Assembly (NCBI GenBank): GCA_029168955.1
Contig: JAPDOI010000368.1
Location: 310,001 to 374,000, forward strand
DNA: 64,000 bases
Direction of reading: 5' to 3'
DNA from: Aplectana chamaeleonis
Lineage: Eukaryota > Nematoda > Chromadorea > Rhabditida > Cosmocercidae
Positions 10,501 through 21,711 of the stretch are shown here, piece by piece. The notes beneath the pieces are model-generated. The model had not been told where the DNA came from and did no database searches. It saw only the letters and a program-made list of their open reading frames with translations. Each line of letters starts with the position of its first letter. Position 1 is the first letter of the stretch. Position numbers and translations under genes: made by a program.

Positions 10501-12578
10501 AGTATTCAAGAAAATTGTATTTATTTCATAATTATGATAAAATCATTAAATGGGTAACATTGAAAAATTTACAATTATAAAGAAATAAAAGAAAACAAAA
10601 TATAGAATACATTTATTATGATTTAATAATGCGATGAAAAATAATAAATTCTACAGGATTCGCTTTTTTTGTTTTTCAACAATGTTTACAAATGCTGAAA
10701 AGTTTGTTTCACTCTCAGAATTTGAACTACATCCGAAATTTTGATTAAATTCAAAAATTTGGACATTCCGGAATTTTAAAGTTCGGTTTAAATTTTACGT
10801 TTTAAAATTTTAATCAAACTCAGATTATCAAAATTTGAAATATATAGATTTTCGAACTCTTAAATAAATTAAACAATTTGCAAAAGCAAATCGGAATTCA
10901 AAAATCCGAAATAATTTTGAGTTAAATTCAGAATTTTAAGATTCGAATCAGTTTGCGGTGTTGAAAATTTGAATCAACTGCCGATTTTTCAAAACTTGAA
11001 GCAGTCAAGAGACCTATAAAAAGCCTGAAATAAATTTGAAAATCAGAAAAAAATGAAGAGAATTTTCAAATCAAAAATAAATTTGGATTTCGAGGTTGAA
11101 AATAAAGTTGAAATTAACTTGAAAAAAAGTGGAATGAAAAAAATAAAATTCGAAATAAATTTGAGAAATTGAAAAAAATAGACTTCAAAAATCAGACGTA
11201 AATTCGAATTTAATTCAGATTTTTTGAAATTCGAATAGTTTCCCAATGTTAAAAAATCGAATCATCCGCGGTTTTTTTGTATAAAAATCAAATTACCAGA
11301 TTCTGAGACAAGTTTTTCTGAGACAAAAACGGAACAATTTGTTAATAAATTCAGTTGATGATTTTAATGAAGTGGATAAGCACTGGTATTACCCACGTGG
11401 AGTGGATTTGGAAACCTGAAATAGATAAGAAAAAAATATTGAATTCAAAAATCAGAAAAAAAAGAATTACATTCCAAATTGCTGAAATTTGAATGAATTC
11501 GTAGTCTTAGAAATTTGAATATATAACCGAGCTCCCAAAACTCTAAATAAGCAAGAGTTTACAAACAAAAACAAAATCAAATCGAAAATTTGAAAAAAAT
11601 TGGAAGTGCAAAACCACAATTAATTTTGAATCAAATCTAGAGTTTTTGAACTTTGAATAAATTTCCAACGTTAAAAATAGAATCGGATGCAAAACTTTTG
11701 AATTGAACTCGAATTCAAATCTCAAAGGAATTGAATATTTAAAAAAAAACGAAAAAATTAGAATTGAATTCGGTTAATTTTTATGCATACGTAAGTGTAA
11801 ATAGCTAATAAAAAGGCCAAGAAGTTCGCATTGAGCCTGAAATGGGAAGTTTGCGAAATTCAAATTAGCGGAAATCGCGCGGTGACAAGTCTGCAGCCCC
11901 TCAATTGAATTTAGAAAAGGCCGTTACATTTCAAAATGGAAACCTCAAAGCGAGTGAATTCGAGTTCTTTCCGTGAAACAATTACTTCTGCCAATCTCTA
12001 TTTACAATGTTTCTACGAAAGAACGTTAGAGACTGACTCTGGCGACTCGTGAGCTGCTGCATGCGTTCGTCGAGAGGAGAGTAATTATCTCAGGCGCGCC
12101 CGTTTATGGCTCACCTCAGGTACTTCAAGTAGGCGAGGCAGTACGAAAACGGGTTTTCAAAACTTTTTCAATTGAATCGGATAGAGGGCGACGTGCACAT
12201 TCAGATGGTACCACACACTATGAGGAAAAACGGAGAAAAACGGAGAAAGAAACGAGTTATGGCGAGCGAAAGTCGCAAAAGTCGCGATTTCGCGACTTTC
12301 GCGACTTCTTTGGTAGTAAATTAGGGCGAGTATTGTACTATAGTTCATGCTCTGAATTGAAATTTGCCTCTCTGAATTGGAGAGGCCGATCAGATCGATC
12401 AGATCAGCGCAGTGACATTTGGACTGACTCGTCAAGAGCCTTTGAAGTCTGCTGAGTCATCAGTACTTATTCCCCGTTCTGTGGTTATTTGACGTCATTC
12501 GACCTATAATCGCCGAAACGTATGATCTGGTCATATTGTTGTTCAATTCGATAGTTACCACTACGGAGAATGAATGAG

Positions 12579-13015
12579 TAAGGCTCCGTCCATACGTGGC
12601 GAGAGCGTGCGATTACGCAAAATCTATGGTCATCGTGGGCACACAATTCGCTAGCCGCTCACAAGCGCTCCTTCTTTCGCGCCCTCGCCCACTCGCTCTC
12701 GCGCGCTTACGCCAGCACCACGAAGCGAACAGCCAGTTTCAAGCTTACTGCTCCGTCACTGGAGCAGGTGGCATTAAACCTGTAAAAAAACTACTGCCCT
12801 TTTTTTTCCATAATCCCACCACGGAAGTCGAAAACGGTGGGAAATCATCAGCCGTTGCGCCGAATCGGGCGATTGATCACCCCGTCAAACGTTTTCAATA
12901 GAATCAACAAGAGGTGGGGGTGTTTTCCTGTGTTAATTTTCGGGCAGCGTTAAGGAGCGTCGAGAGGCGCACAACAGCGGGAGCGCCCGCTCTCGCGACG
13001 TATGCACGCTGCCTG
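12579..13015. mobile_element. MITE with AAGGCTCCGTCCATACG terminus, copy 1
   Basis: It begins TAAGGCTCCGTCCATACG and ends near 13011 with CGTATGCACGCTGCCT. Both ends carry GC-rich CTCGCGCG/CGCGAGAG-type sub-repeats pointing at each other. It abuts a related element at a short palindrome, CTGCCTGAGGCAG. No coding capacity. Confidence 0.7.
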
Positions 13016-13477
13016 AGGCAGCGTCCATACGTTGCGAGCGTGTAATTACACAAAATCGATGGTCGTCAATAACGTACGATTCGCCAGCAGCTGAAGGGCG
13101 CTTACGTTTGCTCTCGCGCGCTCACGCCCGCTACCGCGCGTTTTCGCCTCCTCTCGCTCGCTCACGCTTAACTTGGGAGAAACGCGGTCACTTTTATGTA
13201 TCGCTCTATCCATCGAACAATAGAAGCCAAACCTACCTCAAAACCAATGCCATCGTGTTAAATACGCCGACCAAGAACATCCCAAACCAAGATAAATGGG
13301 CAGCAAAAGAGTCGGTTCGAGTGAGTGATCATCAGGTCAAGCGTTTTTAATCGAATCGACACGAGACAAGATGCATTTGCCAGTGTCCTTCTGCCTGGGG
13401 CCTGTCAGCGTTGAAGAGCGCTGAGGAGCGCTGGAGAGCGAAAGCGGGCGTTCTCACTACGTATGGACGGAGCCTTA
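13016..13477. mobile_element. MITE with AAGGCTCCGTCCATACG terminus, copy 2
   Basis: It starts GGCAGCGTCCATACGTTGCG and ends CGTATGGACGGAGCCTTA, the exact inverse of copy 1's left end. Internal segments such as ATTACACAAAATCGATGGTC correspond to ATTACGCAAAATCTATGGTC of copy 1. The two lie head to tail, so the pair also carries matching outermost ends and might move as a unit. Confidence 0.7.
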
Positions 13478-14944
13478 TTGGCGCTTTGGCGGCGAGGTCA
13501 TAGTCCGGACAAGTTCAGACGCTACTGAAACTCTGAGGATTGCTCCATTCCTTATCAGAATGCTAGAGACTGCAAAACAACTCTGAGTAACCCCCCAGTA
13601 AGCTTGTCACAAAATGCTTTTATCGCCAGGCAACTAATTGACGATAAGTGGACGCTTCATAGCTGCTAGTGGTTCCCCACAGTTTCCACTTTTCAACTGC
13701 TAGTACCTACCCCGTACTTAGTGTTGTTGTTCGAGTTGTATTGGACACCAACCAGCGCTTGATTCGTTTTTCATCCTTTTTACGCAGTACATAGTCAGCG
13801 AGTTCCATGGTGGATACGTCACCTGGTTGATCTCAACCGAACTGATTGACCTGTGTAGTCTTTGGCTTTCACTGGTGTTTTTGTGCACCCAGTTGGACAA
13901 TCAGTACAACATACGTGGACACCTGAAAAACAACTCACCATAGTGATGATTGGCCGTCTACGTTTCTGACCTGCATAGCCGATAACCTCCGTCGGTGTTT
14001 GTGTGGATGGTTTTGCATTTCCAACCATCCACGTAGTACGACGGTGCGCCGATGAGATTTGAGTTTTCCAAGTACATGCGTAGCTATACTGAAGGCTCCC
14101 TTCTCCCACAGAACAGAACAATAAAATAGACGTTCTTGGCTTTAATCAATATCTCTGAGGATGGTACACATTTGACCTCTATTCTGAATCCCAAAGGCTT
14201 CTAAGGGGTATGTTAGGCCTATTCGATCGCAAACGGAGCCGACTAACTACCGCCACTGTGCTTCACTGAACACAGATAAGTTCGTGTAATTTCGTCTACG
14301 TGTAATCTATGTAATGAACTGTATTTTGTAAATGTCGCAGTTTTAGGTCGGTGGAAACTGCATAAAGTTGGTCCGAATGAGACTGTCTGGCCTCGCGGTA
14401 GGCGTGCGTGTTGAGCTGCCTCTTGCAGGTATTTTTCAGGCTTGTGAATCGATGAGAGGGTATATTAGTTGCATAGTTGATAATATCCCAGTCAGCCGTT
14501 TGGGCTCGTCGGAAAAAATGCCTCAGCGACGACCGCTCGACACGTACGCCAACTGCGTCGGTTTTTATTGCGGTTTTTGCTCCCTAATTTCGCATTCCAG
14601 TGCAACGAGACAATGTTCTCTTCACCTCAGTTCATGCGTGAGGGTTGTCTAAGTCATCCTGTTTAATGAGCTCGTTGCTGTCCGAACTGTTTTCTTCAAC
14701 TTCAATGTTTTGTCACAATATTACAACCCAGTTGTTCTGCGGTTCACAGATCACAGACCGAAAACTGCACATTCTCACTACATTGCCTGTGTTCTCATGA
14801 CTGGCGATCCCTTTTTGTGTACTCTGTAAATGAAGATCAGTGCTAAACTTTTGCATCATGCAGCTTAACCGATCAATGAGCAACCAAATCACCATATAAT
14901 CGAAGTGCCCATGTCCCCGACATATATAGTATATATGGAAGGAA
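13478..14944. other. Unassigned DNA with a degenerate direct repeat
   Basis: No gene is supported. On the minus strand between ~14060 and ~13820, two blocks 126 bp apart translate to similar peptides (GNAKPSTQTPTEVIGYAGQ and GCTKTPVKAKDYTGQS). This hints at an old protein-repeat exon or a degenerate tandem repeat. I do not recognise the repeat, and flanking splice signals are not convincing. Confidence 0.35.
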
Positions 14945-15135
14945 TGGTTGTACAATTTCGAAAAATCGGATTCCGAACGAACGAAAATGGAAAAAATTTC
15001 GTTCGACGAAATTTCGAACGAGCGAAATTTGAAAAAATTTTGTTCGACGAAATTTTCGAACGAACGAAAACGAACGAAAAAGATTTCAAAAAATCTTTCG
15101 AAATTTTTTCGAAAATTTCGTCCGTGTACAACTGT
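14945..15135. repeat. GAACGAA/TTCGTT-rich palindrome
   Basis: GGTTGTACAATTTCG at the left is mirrored by the TGTACAACT end at the right. The interior is almost wholly TTTCGTTCGA / CGAACGAAA words on both strands. The same vocabulary fills 56560-57030, so this is a dispersed palindromic repeat. ORFs rich in Phe, Arg, Lys and Ser here are low-complexity artefacts. Confidence 0.7.
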
Positions 15136-15330
15136 AATATATAGGTATGTTTGCGCACAGAGTATCAACAGGATGGATACGTTTTGAAAATTTGTGCATA
15201 AATGCCAGCCGGTCTCCAGTCGTCTGCTGATTGGTAACAAAATTAAAGCGCACATGAGACGTTTCTGTTGTTTTTTTTTCACCATTCAAGTTCGGCTGAG
15301 CGCGCTGTAGTGGAGACGGGATACAGTCAT

Positions 15331-17477
15331 CAGGGGTGGTAGTAAATGGTGTGTTAACCGCGAATAAACCGCCACCTCCAAGCCGCCAACATACCGCGAA
15401 TTAAATGCAGTAGAGCCGCCAAATTAACACGTATTAACCGCCACCTCCTGGCCGGCTACGAACCGCGAAATAGGTGCCACGGTTTGTTGCCGGTTTAACG
15501 AAAGCTGCCCTATGCTTACACATACATTATGCGTGACCTTCGTCCGCATAAGTATTTTCTACACTTGGACACGAACGACGTTTACGGTGGAAAGACGAGG
15601 GATCGGAAAGATTGTACAAGTGATGCTATTTATTTTATTCATTATGAAGAGCTTTCAAAAGGAACTTCGTAATATTTTGCTTGTTCGAAACACGATCAAA
15701 ATGCAATTTTTTAAATTTTCCTTGTAAATCCTAATTCTCGTAATTTTTTGTGAGCTCCGTGAGTTTTCAGAACCACTCTCGAAAAGACATGTTAGGTTAA
15801 TCATTAGCCTCAATCAATCAATTGCGTGTGATCTGACAAAAGTTTGCATTTGTAGTAACTTTGTTAACTTTTTTTTTTTGATATTTTCAAACAAAAGTTT
15901 TTTTGAAAAACAAAAAAATTATCGGAAGGAAATTTCGAGTGAACGAAAATTTGAGAATTTCTGGATGAATTATTTACAGGGTGTTCTTGAAAAGGTAACG
16001 CTAGGTGCGAAAATGACATTCCGAAACTCGTCGAGTAATGCATAAATTCAAAGAATGTCCTGTATTCAACTGAAATGGATAGTTAAAAACCTATAAGAAT
16101 GATGATTAACTAGATAGACTATTTTCGTTCTTGAAAAAGAATTCTATTGTTTTTTTTTGGAAGTGTGCAACTCAAGTCTGGCGTCCGAGATTGGGGTAAT
16201 GGTGTGGTTTCGGTCATTGATGCAGTTGAATTTGTGAAGTGTTTGCCGTCTTCTCAAAATGAAACTAATCCACCGCCCGCAGTTATGCTGAAAATATATA
16301 GAAACACTGTTACACACTCATATGCGCATCGTTTAAGGGAAAGATTTTGTACACATATTTCAAGGTAAAAATTTGAAACACTTCGAGTGACTCTTTAATG
16401 CACCAAGCAAGTGCGTCGCGGACCTCAAAAAAGAGGCCACGATGGCACTGGATCTGGCAATGAGAGAGGAGTATTAGAATCTTGCAGAAAAAGGAGAACA
16501 AATTTAGTTGGTTCAGAAACAAGTTCGCATTTCTTTCCCACAAAACTCGACCGATACGCCCCGACTTAATCATTACTAAAGCATCAAATCACTTGAAAAT
16601 CAGTGGCTTGGAAAATTTTTCACTTTTTGCACTAAAAAGTTGTGGAAACCCCTTCGAAACGCGAGAAAACAAATAATTTACTACATACTCCTCATAGCCT
16701 GTGCTATGCAATGAATTATGAAAATGAAACTAACCTGATAATAGCAAAGCAAATGAATCAAAGAAAATAAACAAAAGCGGGAGAAGTGTCGGCGCTCGAA
16801 AAAAAATTAACAGCTGATTGGGAGGGATTGATTAGTGCCATCAAAGAAGACGGCCATCGTGTTTCAGCAATGATCCTTGCTTTGTTTTTGATCCCTCATC
16901 GCCCGTTTCCCTGGCGGAAGCCGTTAAAAGGCTCTCCCTTGGAACACCTTTCAGTTTTAAAGATAGGGTGACGTCCTGGATCAAAAATCGCTAACAGTGC
17001 TATCAAACTTCCTTAACCCCTGCATTAATTAAACTCGTACTTGCCCTCAGTATAGATGGTCAAAACTGTTCCTACTGTATCTTGCTAACTGCATCCAAAA
17101 ACTCCTCGGGAGGAGTTTTCGTTAACCGTTAGTTCCTCTCGCATTTCAGCACTATTTCCGTGCTGTCTGCGAGAGTATGTTAAACGCGAACTTACCGCGA
17201 GGGATGCCACATGTCGGAATTTTAGAGAGAAACAGACCTGAAAACGTTTTGAAAAGGCTATTTTTCGTAAACAAAGGTTACAATTGTCGCTTTTTCGAGG
17301 CGTTTTCTTCGGAAGTGTATAAGAGGCCTACCACTGGGGATGTTAGGGTGAAACTAGAGCGAGTTCTCTCTTAACTATCAAGAGTTATCATTACAATCTG
17401 GTGTGGTTAAACTCGCGTTTAACGCGAATTTAACTCCTGTTAAGTCGCGTTTAACACACTCAATTACTACCACCCCA
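15331..17477. mobile_element. 2.15 kb element with ~27 bp terminal inverted repeats
   Basis: CAGGGGTGGTAGTAAATGGT at 15331 continues to GTGTTAA and is mirrored by TTAACACACTCAATTACTAC at 17451, followed by CACCCC. Sub-terminal DNA on both sides is rich in TTAACCGCG- and AACCGCGAA-like words. The interior has short ORFs only, for example 16147-16368 and 16786-16971 on the plus strand, with no motif I recognise. The ORF at 16147 could be a decayed transposase exon, but nothing supports that directly. No clear target duplication was seen. Confidence 0.6.
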
Positions 17478-17668
17478 GGAATCGAGAAATGTCAGAAAAT
17501 GCCCTATGTTGCCCAGGGCATGACTTGGAAATCAATCAGCTACTGAGAAGCTGTCGTTTCATTCAGAGGTCGGCAAAATTTCTCGTTATCCCCCTGGGGT
17601 CCCGAAGGTTCCATTCTCATCCTAGGCCTACCCTCTATAAACTACGGTAAGATCGCCTGGGAACCTGC

Positions 17669-17980
17669 ACTTAAAGGCACAGTCCAAGCACAGGAACGAA
17701 ATGATCAATAAAAAATTTGATCAATAGACCCGTTCTTCCCTTCATTCTTTGCTCTCTGTTTATTCAGGTCGGCTCGCATACATCGGGTGGAAATGACGGA
17801 AATTACAAGCCTCGACAACTCGTCCACCATGCTTAGCTCAATTTTCGAGGGGCCATAACTCCGTTCCCAGTTCGTTCTGTACGATTTCAGAGACATCGTT
17901 GGAATCAGCGTGGGACCGTCCTCACGATAGGCAAAAAAACAGGCAATCGATTCAGAGGATGGACTGTGCCTTTAAAGGCA
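17669..17980 (-). mobile_element. TTTAAAGG family-2 element, ~312 bp
   Basis: The left end CTTAAAGGCACAGTCCA and right end TGGACTGTGCCTTTAAAGG are inverted repeats. Internal text such as CATACATCGGGTGGAAATGA and TCGACAACTCGTCCACCATG is the reverse complement of matching parts of 46344-46837 and 60405-60897. It lacks ~170 bp relative to those, so it is either a deletion derivative or a hybrid with different ends. Confidence 0.75.
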
Positions 17981-18609
17981 GCATACATGCTCAGAAACAT
18001 GGTTGAGATAACAGCATAAATAGGGACCGCCTCGCTACCATGTCGTCAACTTCATTTGAAGCGCTGAAAACCATCCAGGTTGACAGATTTCGAGCATTTC
18101 CGTCTCGAAAGCCTGTGGAACCTCACCCTACGAATAACAGAATGAAGAGTGGAGCATGTGAAAGCAATAGATAACTTAGAGTGATCGCACTATCAAATGA
18201 GAGTCTACCAGAGAAACGGTTTGATTCACCCGAATATAATATGTCTGCTTACTGATGAAATGCTCCATTTTATAAGCCAGCCGGAGTAGATGGGCTTTCT
18301 TGAAAGTGGATGGGAATTAATCGGTATGTAAACAAGTTACATACAGGGAAATCAAGCTGTTTCTCTCGTAGACTCTCATTTGATAGGGCTATCACTCTAG
18401 ATCATCAAATGCTTCCACATGCCTCACTCTTCATTCTGTTATTCGTAGGGGTGGGGTTCCACAGCCTTTCGGGACGGGAATGCTCGAATTCTGTCAACCT
18501 GGATGGTTTTCAGCGCTTCAAACGCCGTTGACGACATGGTAGGGGCAGGGCGGTTCTATTTATGCTGTTATCTCAGCCATGTTTGTGAGCGGGTATGCTG
18601 CCTTTGAAG
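17971..18609. mobile_element. TTTAAAGG family-3 foldback, copy 2
   Basis: It is nearly identical to 150-791, with the same inverted arms and short centre. Small indels lie in the loop-proximal region around 18228-18255. Confidence 0.8.
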
Positions 18610-18800
18610 GCAGTGTTCACGATAGAATGAATGGCCGCGCTGGCTGATCATTGCTTTTGATTATGAATAATGATTAGAGAATGACAATCTCTTCCATTGG
18701 CTAGAGCAAGCTAAAGTATTCTCTATCATCATCTGTAGTTGAGGATAATGAACAGCCATCCCGCCTGTTCATTTTATCGTGAACACTGCCTTTAGGGCAG
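18602..18800. mobile_element. TTTAAAGG family-4 MITE, copy 2
   Basis: It matches 784-980 almost base for base, with inverted termini AAGGCAGTGTTCACGATA and TATCGTGAACACTGCC. Confidence 0.75.
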
Positions 18801-19628
18801 TTAAGGGCAATATTTCAAATTGCATTGCGGAGAGCCGTCGAAAATAACGCGCTCCAAAGCCAAAAAGCGAGCCACGTCGGTGACCTTGAGCGCGGGAAGC
18901 CGCGGATCTTCGGATGGAGCAAGGCAAAACCACACTTTCCGAGGCTCATGAGTAAGGCACGGAGTGCAGTGTTTATGAAATGAGAAATTTAACATAAAAA
19001 ACTTTCCACTGCAAAAACTAAATTTTTTTTGGCAATCTGGGGACATTAAAGATTTGGACATTTTTCAAGAATTTCGGCGTTCAAGTGGGGGGGGGGGGGA
19101 TTGCGTAGCCTCGCCGGGGTCTGCATGACCTTGCTCCCAGATTGGTGTGATCTTCATATCGATAAAAATTTAGCTAATTTGATAATTTTGGAAATGAACT
19201 AATTTCATATTTTGAACGAATTTTCAATGTTTTCTTTAGTATAACTCTACGCTATTAATTTTTGCAATTTTTTTACCGCTGAATATCGACATTTGGCTCG
19301 TTGGTTGGTGTGGGCTGCGTCCCCCTCCATTTCCGACACTTGAAACTGCGGCCCCTGAACATCACAGCGTGAGCCTAACTTTGCTGTGCACAAAGACGCG
19401 CCAGTGTTCACAGGTCCGCAGCGACCGCATGGTCTGCTCTACCCAGTGCCAGGTGATCGACTGTGCCCGTGGATGCCTACTTCTTTTTAGAACATAGAGA
19501 CATTTTCCATCGCCTTCAACATCTTGTGGATGCCGTGTTGTTGTCTCTGACTTTGCGAATATTTCTGACAAGATCCAAAGAAAGGAAATAGCGAAAAAAT
19601 TGGATGTGGTTCCTTGCGCGTACGCCGG

Positions 19629-20121
19629 CCGCCTTTAAAGGCACAGGACACCCAGAAAATTATTTTTGAGTTTTTATGCTTATCTTGGAAAGGGTCATAC
19701 GCTGATCACAGTGATATCTCTGAAATCGTCCAAGACCGCCTATGAACAGAGTTATGGCTCTTCAAAAATGAATAGATTTTAAGGGTGAAAAACTGGTGGA
19801 CGAGTTGTCTCAGGCCTGTATCTCTTTTCATTCGCGATCGTTGCGCGAGAGCGAGCCAGGATAAGTAGACGATCCGGCAATGGACTGAAGAACACGAGTT
19901 CTCAAGATTTCATCCATCCATCTAGCTGATATCGAGGTCGAAAATTCGAAAGGGGTCGGGCCTGTGGTGGTGAGCGAAGGAGGTCGGGCCTTTGGTGGCC
20001 GCTTATATCTCGCATATTTGGAGGAATTGAGATCACTTGGCACGTGTTATACATATGTGATGGGTCTACTGCACAATCAAACAAAAATCACAAAATTCAT
20101 GTCTGAGGGTGTGCTGTGCTT
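19629..20121 (+). mobile_element. TTTAAAGG family-1 element, copy 2
   Basis: It starts CCTTTAAAGGCACAGGACAC. Its first ~230 bp match 1798-2030 closely; the remainder resembles instead the version at 58040-58320 (for example GGTCGGGCCTGTGGTGGTGA). The end near 20100-20121 reads GAGGGTGTGCTGTGCTTT. This patchwork suggests recombination or conversion between family members. Confidence 0.75.
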
Positions 20122-20387
20122 TCAAAGGCAGCAGACAAATGATATTGATTTATGACATAAATCGAGGGTTCGGGGCTGGTAGTATGGGAAACTAACGAAA
20201 AAGGCGGCGAAAACTGTATGCAATCAGAGGAATAACTATTGTTTTTGTTATCTGGTGAAAGTGGACGAGTTACACTGCTCGCGGTGGAAATGGCGAATAT
20301 TAGCGACAAATTTGTTGAATCAGAGAGGCCGATATACTCCTAGAGCCAAGTTTTCCGATTTGAATTACCAAATTTAGTAGTTTCCAC

Positions 20388-20676
20388 TATACTTGTTCCA
20401 AATGAAATTCGTTTAGAATATCCGACTTTTCGACTATAGTCGGATATCGAACCTTTTCGAATATCCGACTTTTCGACTATAGTCGGATATCGCACTTTTT
20501 CGAATATTCGACTTTTCGACTGTAGTCGGATATCGCACTTTTTCGAATATTCGACTTTTCGACTATAGTCGGATATCGCACTTTTTCGAATATCCGACTT
20601 TTCGAATAAAAAGTCGACTTTTTTATCCGACTTAAACAGTCGGATATTCATCCGATTATTCGATTCGGAACAAGTA
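20388..20676. mobile_element. Small element of 43 bp dyad repeats with 10 bp flanking duplication
   Basis: The ends TACTTGTTCC and GGAACAAGTA are inverted repeats, and TAGTTTCCAC occurs directly on both sides (20378-20387 and 20677-20686). Inside, GAATATCCGACTTTTCGAC, then TATAGTCGGATATCG, repeats with a 43 bp period from ~20416 to ~20610. Each unit is itself a dyad (CCGACTTTTCGACTATAGTCGG-like). The flanking duplication is longer than the 8 bp usual for hAT elements, so the class is uncertain. Confidence 0.65.
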
Positions 20677-20783
20677 TAGTTTCCACTCGTTTTCCACGCT
20701 TCCAACGGCGTAAGCATTCTACTAGGAGCCATACTACCTCAGAAACGGAATTAACTCAGCAATTTTTTGAGCTTGCCTGCTGT

Positions 20784-21255
20784 CTTTAAAGGCACAGGAC
20801 ACCCAAAAAATTAATCCTCGGATTTCATGCTTATCTTGGATTGAGCCACACGCTGATCACAGAGGTATCTCTAAAATCGTCCAAGACCCCCTTTGAACAG
20901 AGTTATGGTTCTTCAAAGATGCCTAGATTTTGAGGGTGAAAATTGGTGGACGAGTTGTCTCAGGCCTGTATCTCTTTTCATTCGCGATCGTTGTTCGAGA
21001 GCGAGCTAGGATAAGGAGATAGCCCAGCAATGGGCTGAAGAACGACGACTTATTGGAATTCATCCATCCATTGAGCCGCTATCGAGTCCGAAAATCTGTT
21101 AGGGGGTCGGGCCTGTGGTGGTCGCTTATATCTCGCTTATTTGGAGGAATTGAGATCTCGCATCTGGCACGTGTTATACAGGAGGGGTCTTCTACACAAT
21201 TCCATGAAAATCTCAAAATTCATATCTGAGGGTGTACTGTGCCTTTAAAGGCAGT
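20784..21255 (+). mobile_element. TTTAAAGG family-1 element, copy 3
   Basis: The complete inverted termini are TTTAAAGGCACAGGACACCC and GGGTGTACTGTGCCTTTAAA. The right end runs straight into GGCAGTGTTCACGATGAA, the terminal sequence of families 2 and 4, another shared junction. Confidence 0.8.
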
Positions 21256-21711
21256 GTTCACGATGAATACCATATTCGACTCCGATTCAATAATTGGTTG
21301 TATGATAGTGAGTTAACAAATTTAGAAGAAACAACGAAGAAAGGCGCTTAGAATAAGCTAAAATAGCAGTTTCTCACGTACGTACAGGTTCAGGACGTGG
21401 ACGAGCTTACGCACACTGCTATTTTCGCAAGCGGGCGCTATTGGCGAAACGTGCGCGAATCGATCAGACTGTATGTGGCGGAGTTGCCTGGAAATTTGCC
21501 ATCGAAAAAGTCCAAGGCGCCGCAATCTCTTGAGAACGAGGGGGGCGAACTAAGCAGGCGTACTGGGCTGACGGGGTGATCAGTTCGTGGCCGTTTTTAT
21601 CAATTTCTGGCCAGTTCTCACTGCATTTTTCGTATCTATCCCCTCCAGGAGCTGTCAGCGTAGTGTTTCATACTGAAAACTCAAAAATGAGATTTATTGT
21701 GGGTACTGTCT
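21256..21711. other. Unassigned DNA between two family-1 copies
   Basis: The segment is bounded on both sides by family-1 elements in the same orientation and has no gene. It starts with a family-2/4-like terminus (GGCAGTGTTCACGATGAA) that has no partner end nearby. Confidence 0.4.

Larger units (their letters stand above)
5190..12337. mobile_element. Giant foldback element, 7.15 kb
   Basis: The left end ACAATACTCGCCCTAATTTA is mirrored by TAAATTAGGGCGAGTATTGT at the right. The inverted match continues, with mostly single-base and small indel differences, for ~3.27 kb per arm (5190 to ~8460 and ~9060 to 12337). Flanks are ACT on both sides (or TA, since the ends are ambiguous), consistent with a 2-3 bp target duplication. 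From outside in, each arm has a TCGCGAAAGTCGCGA hairpin, ~0.5 kb of mixed sequence, ~1.3 kb of AT-rich TTGAATTC-like DNA and three ~512 bp tandem repeats. No transposase is visible in arms or centre, so it is non-autonomous. Long-TIR foldbacks with 2-3 bp duplications (Tc4/Tc5-like in C. elegans) are the closest known style; family membership is inference. Confidence 0.85.
17825..20121. repeat. Copy 2 of the duplicated composite block
   Basis: It mirrors 1-2265 in the same orientation with the same element order (family-2, -3, -4, unassigned, family-1). High identity ends at about 19862, inside the family-1 element. To the left, identity must extend at least to the window-edge equivalent, 17825. 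Confidence 0.85.

Noticed and set aside
7003..10509. Six similar ORFs of 83-167 codons in the giant foldback (MVVYRFGALPTLDLCVTL… type)
   Set aside because: Two different frames are equally open in each copy and the conserved block is nucleotide-conserved, with no third-position pattern. There is no domain and no shared start. They are repeat by-products.
14889..15187. Overlapping Phe/Arg/Lys-rich ORFs on both strands, also at 56486-57066
   Set aside because: Low-complexity translation of TTCGTTCG/CGAACGAA palindromic repeats.
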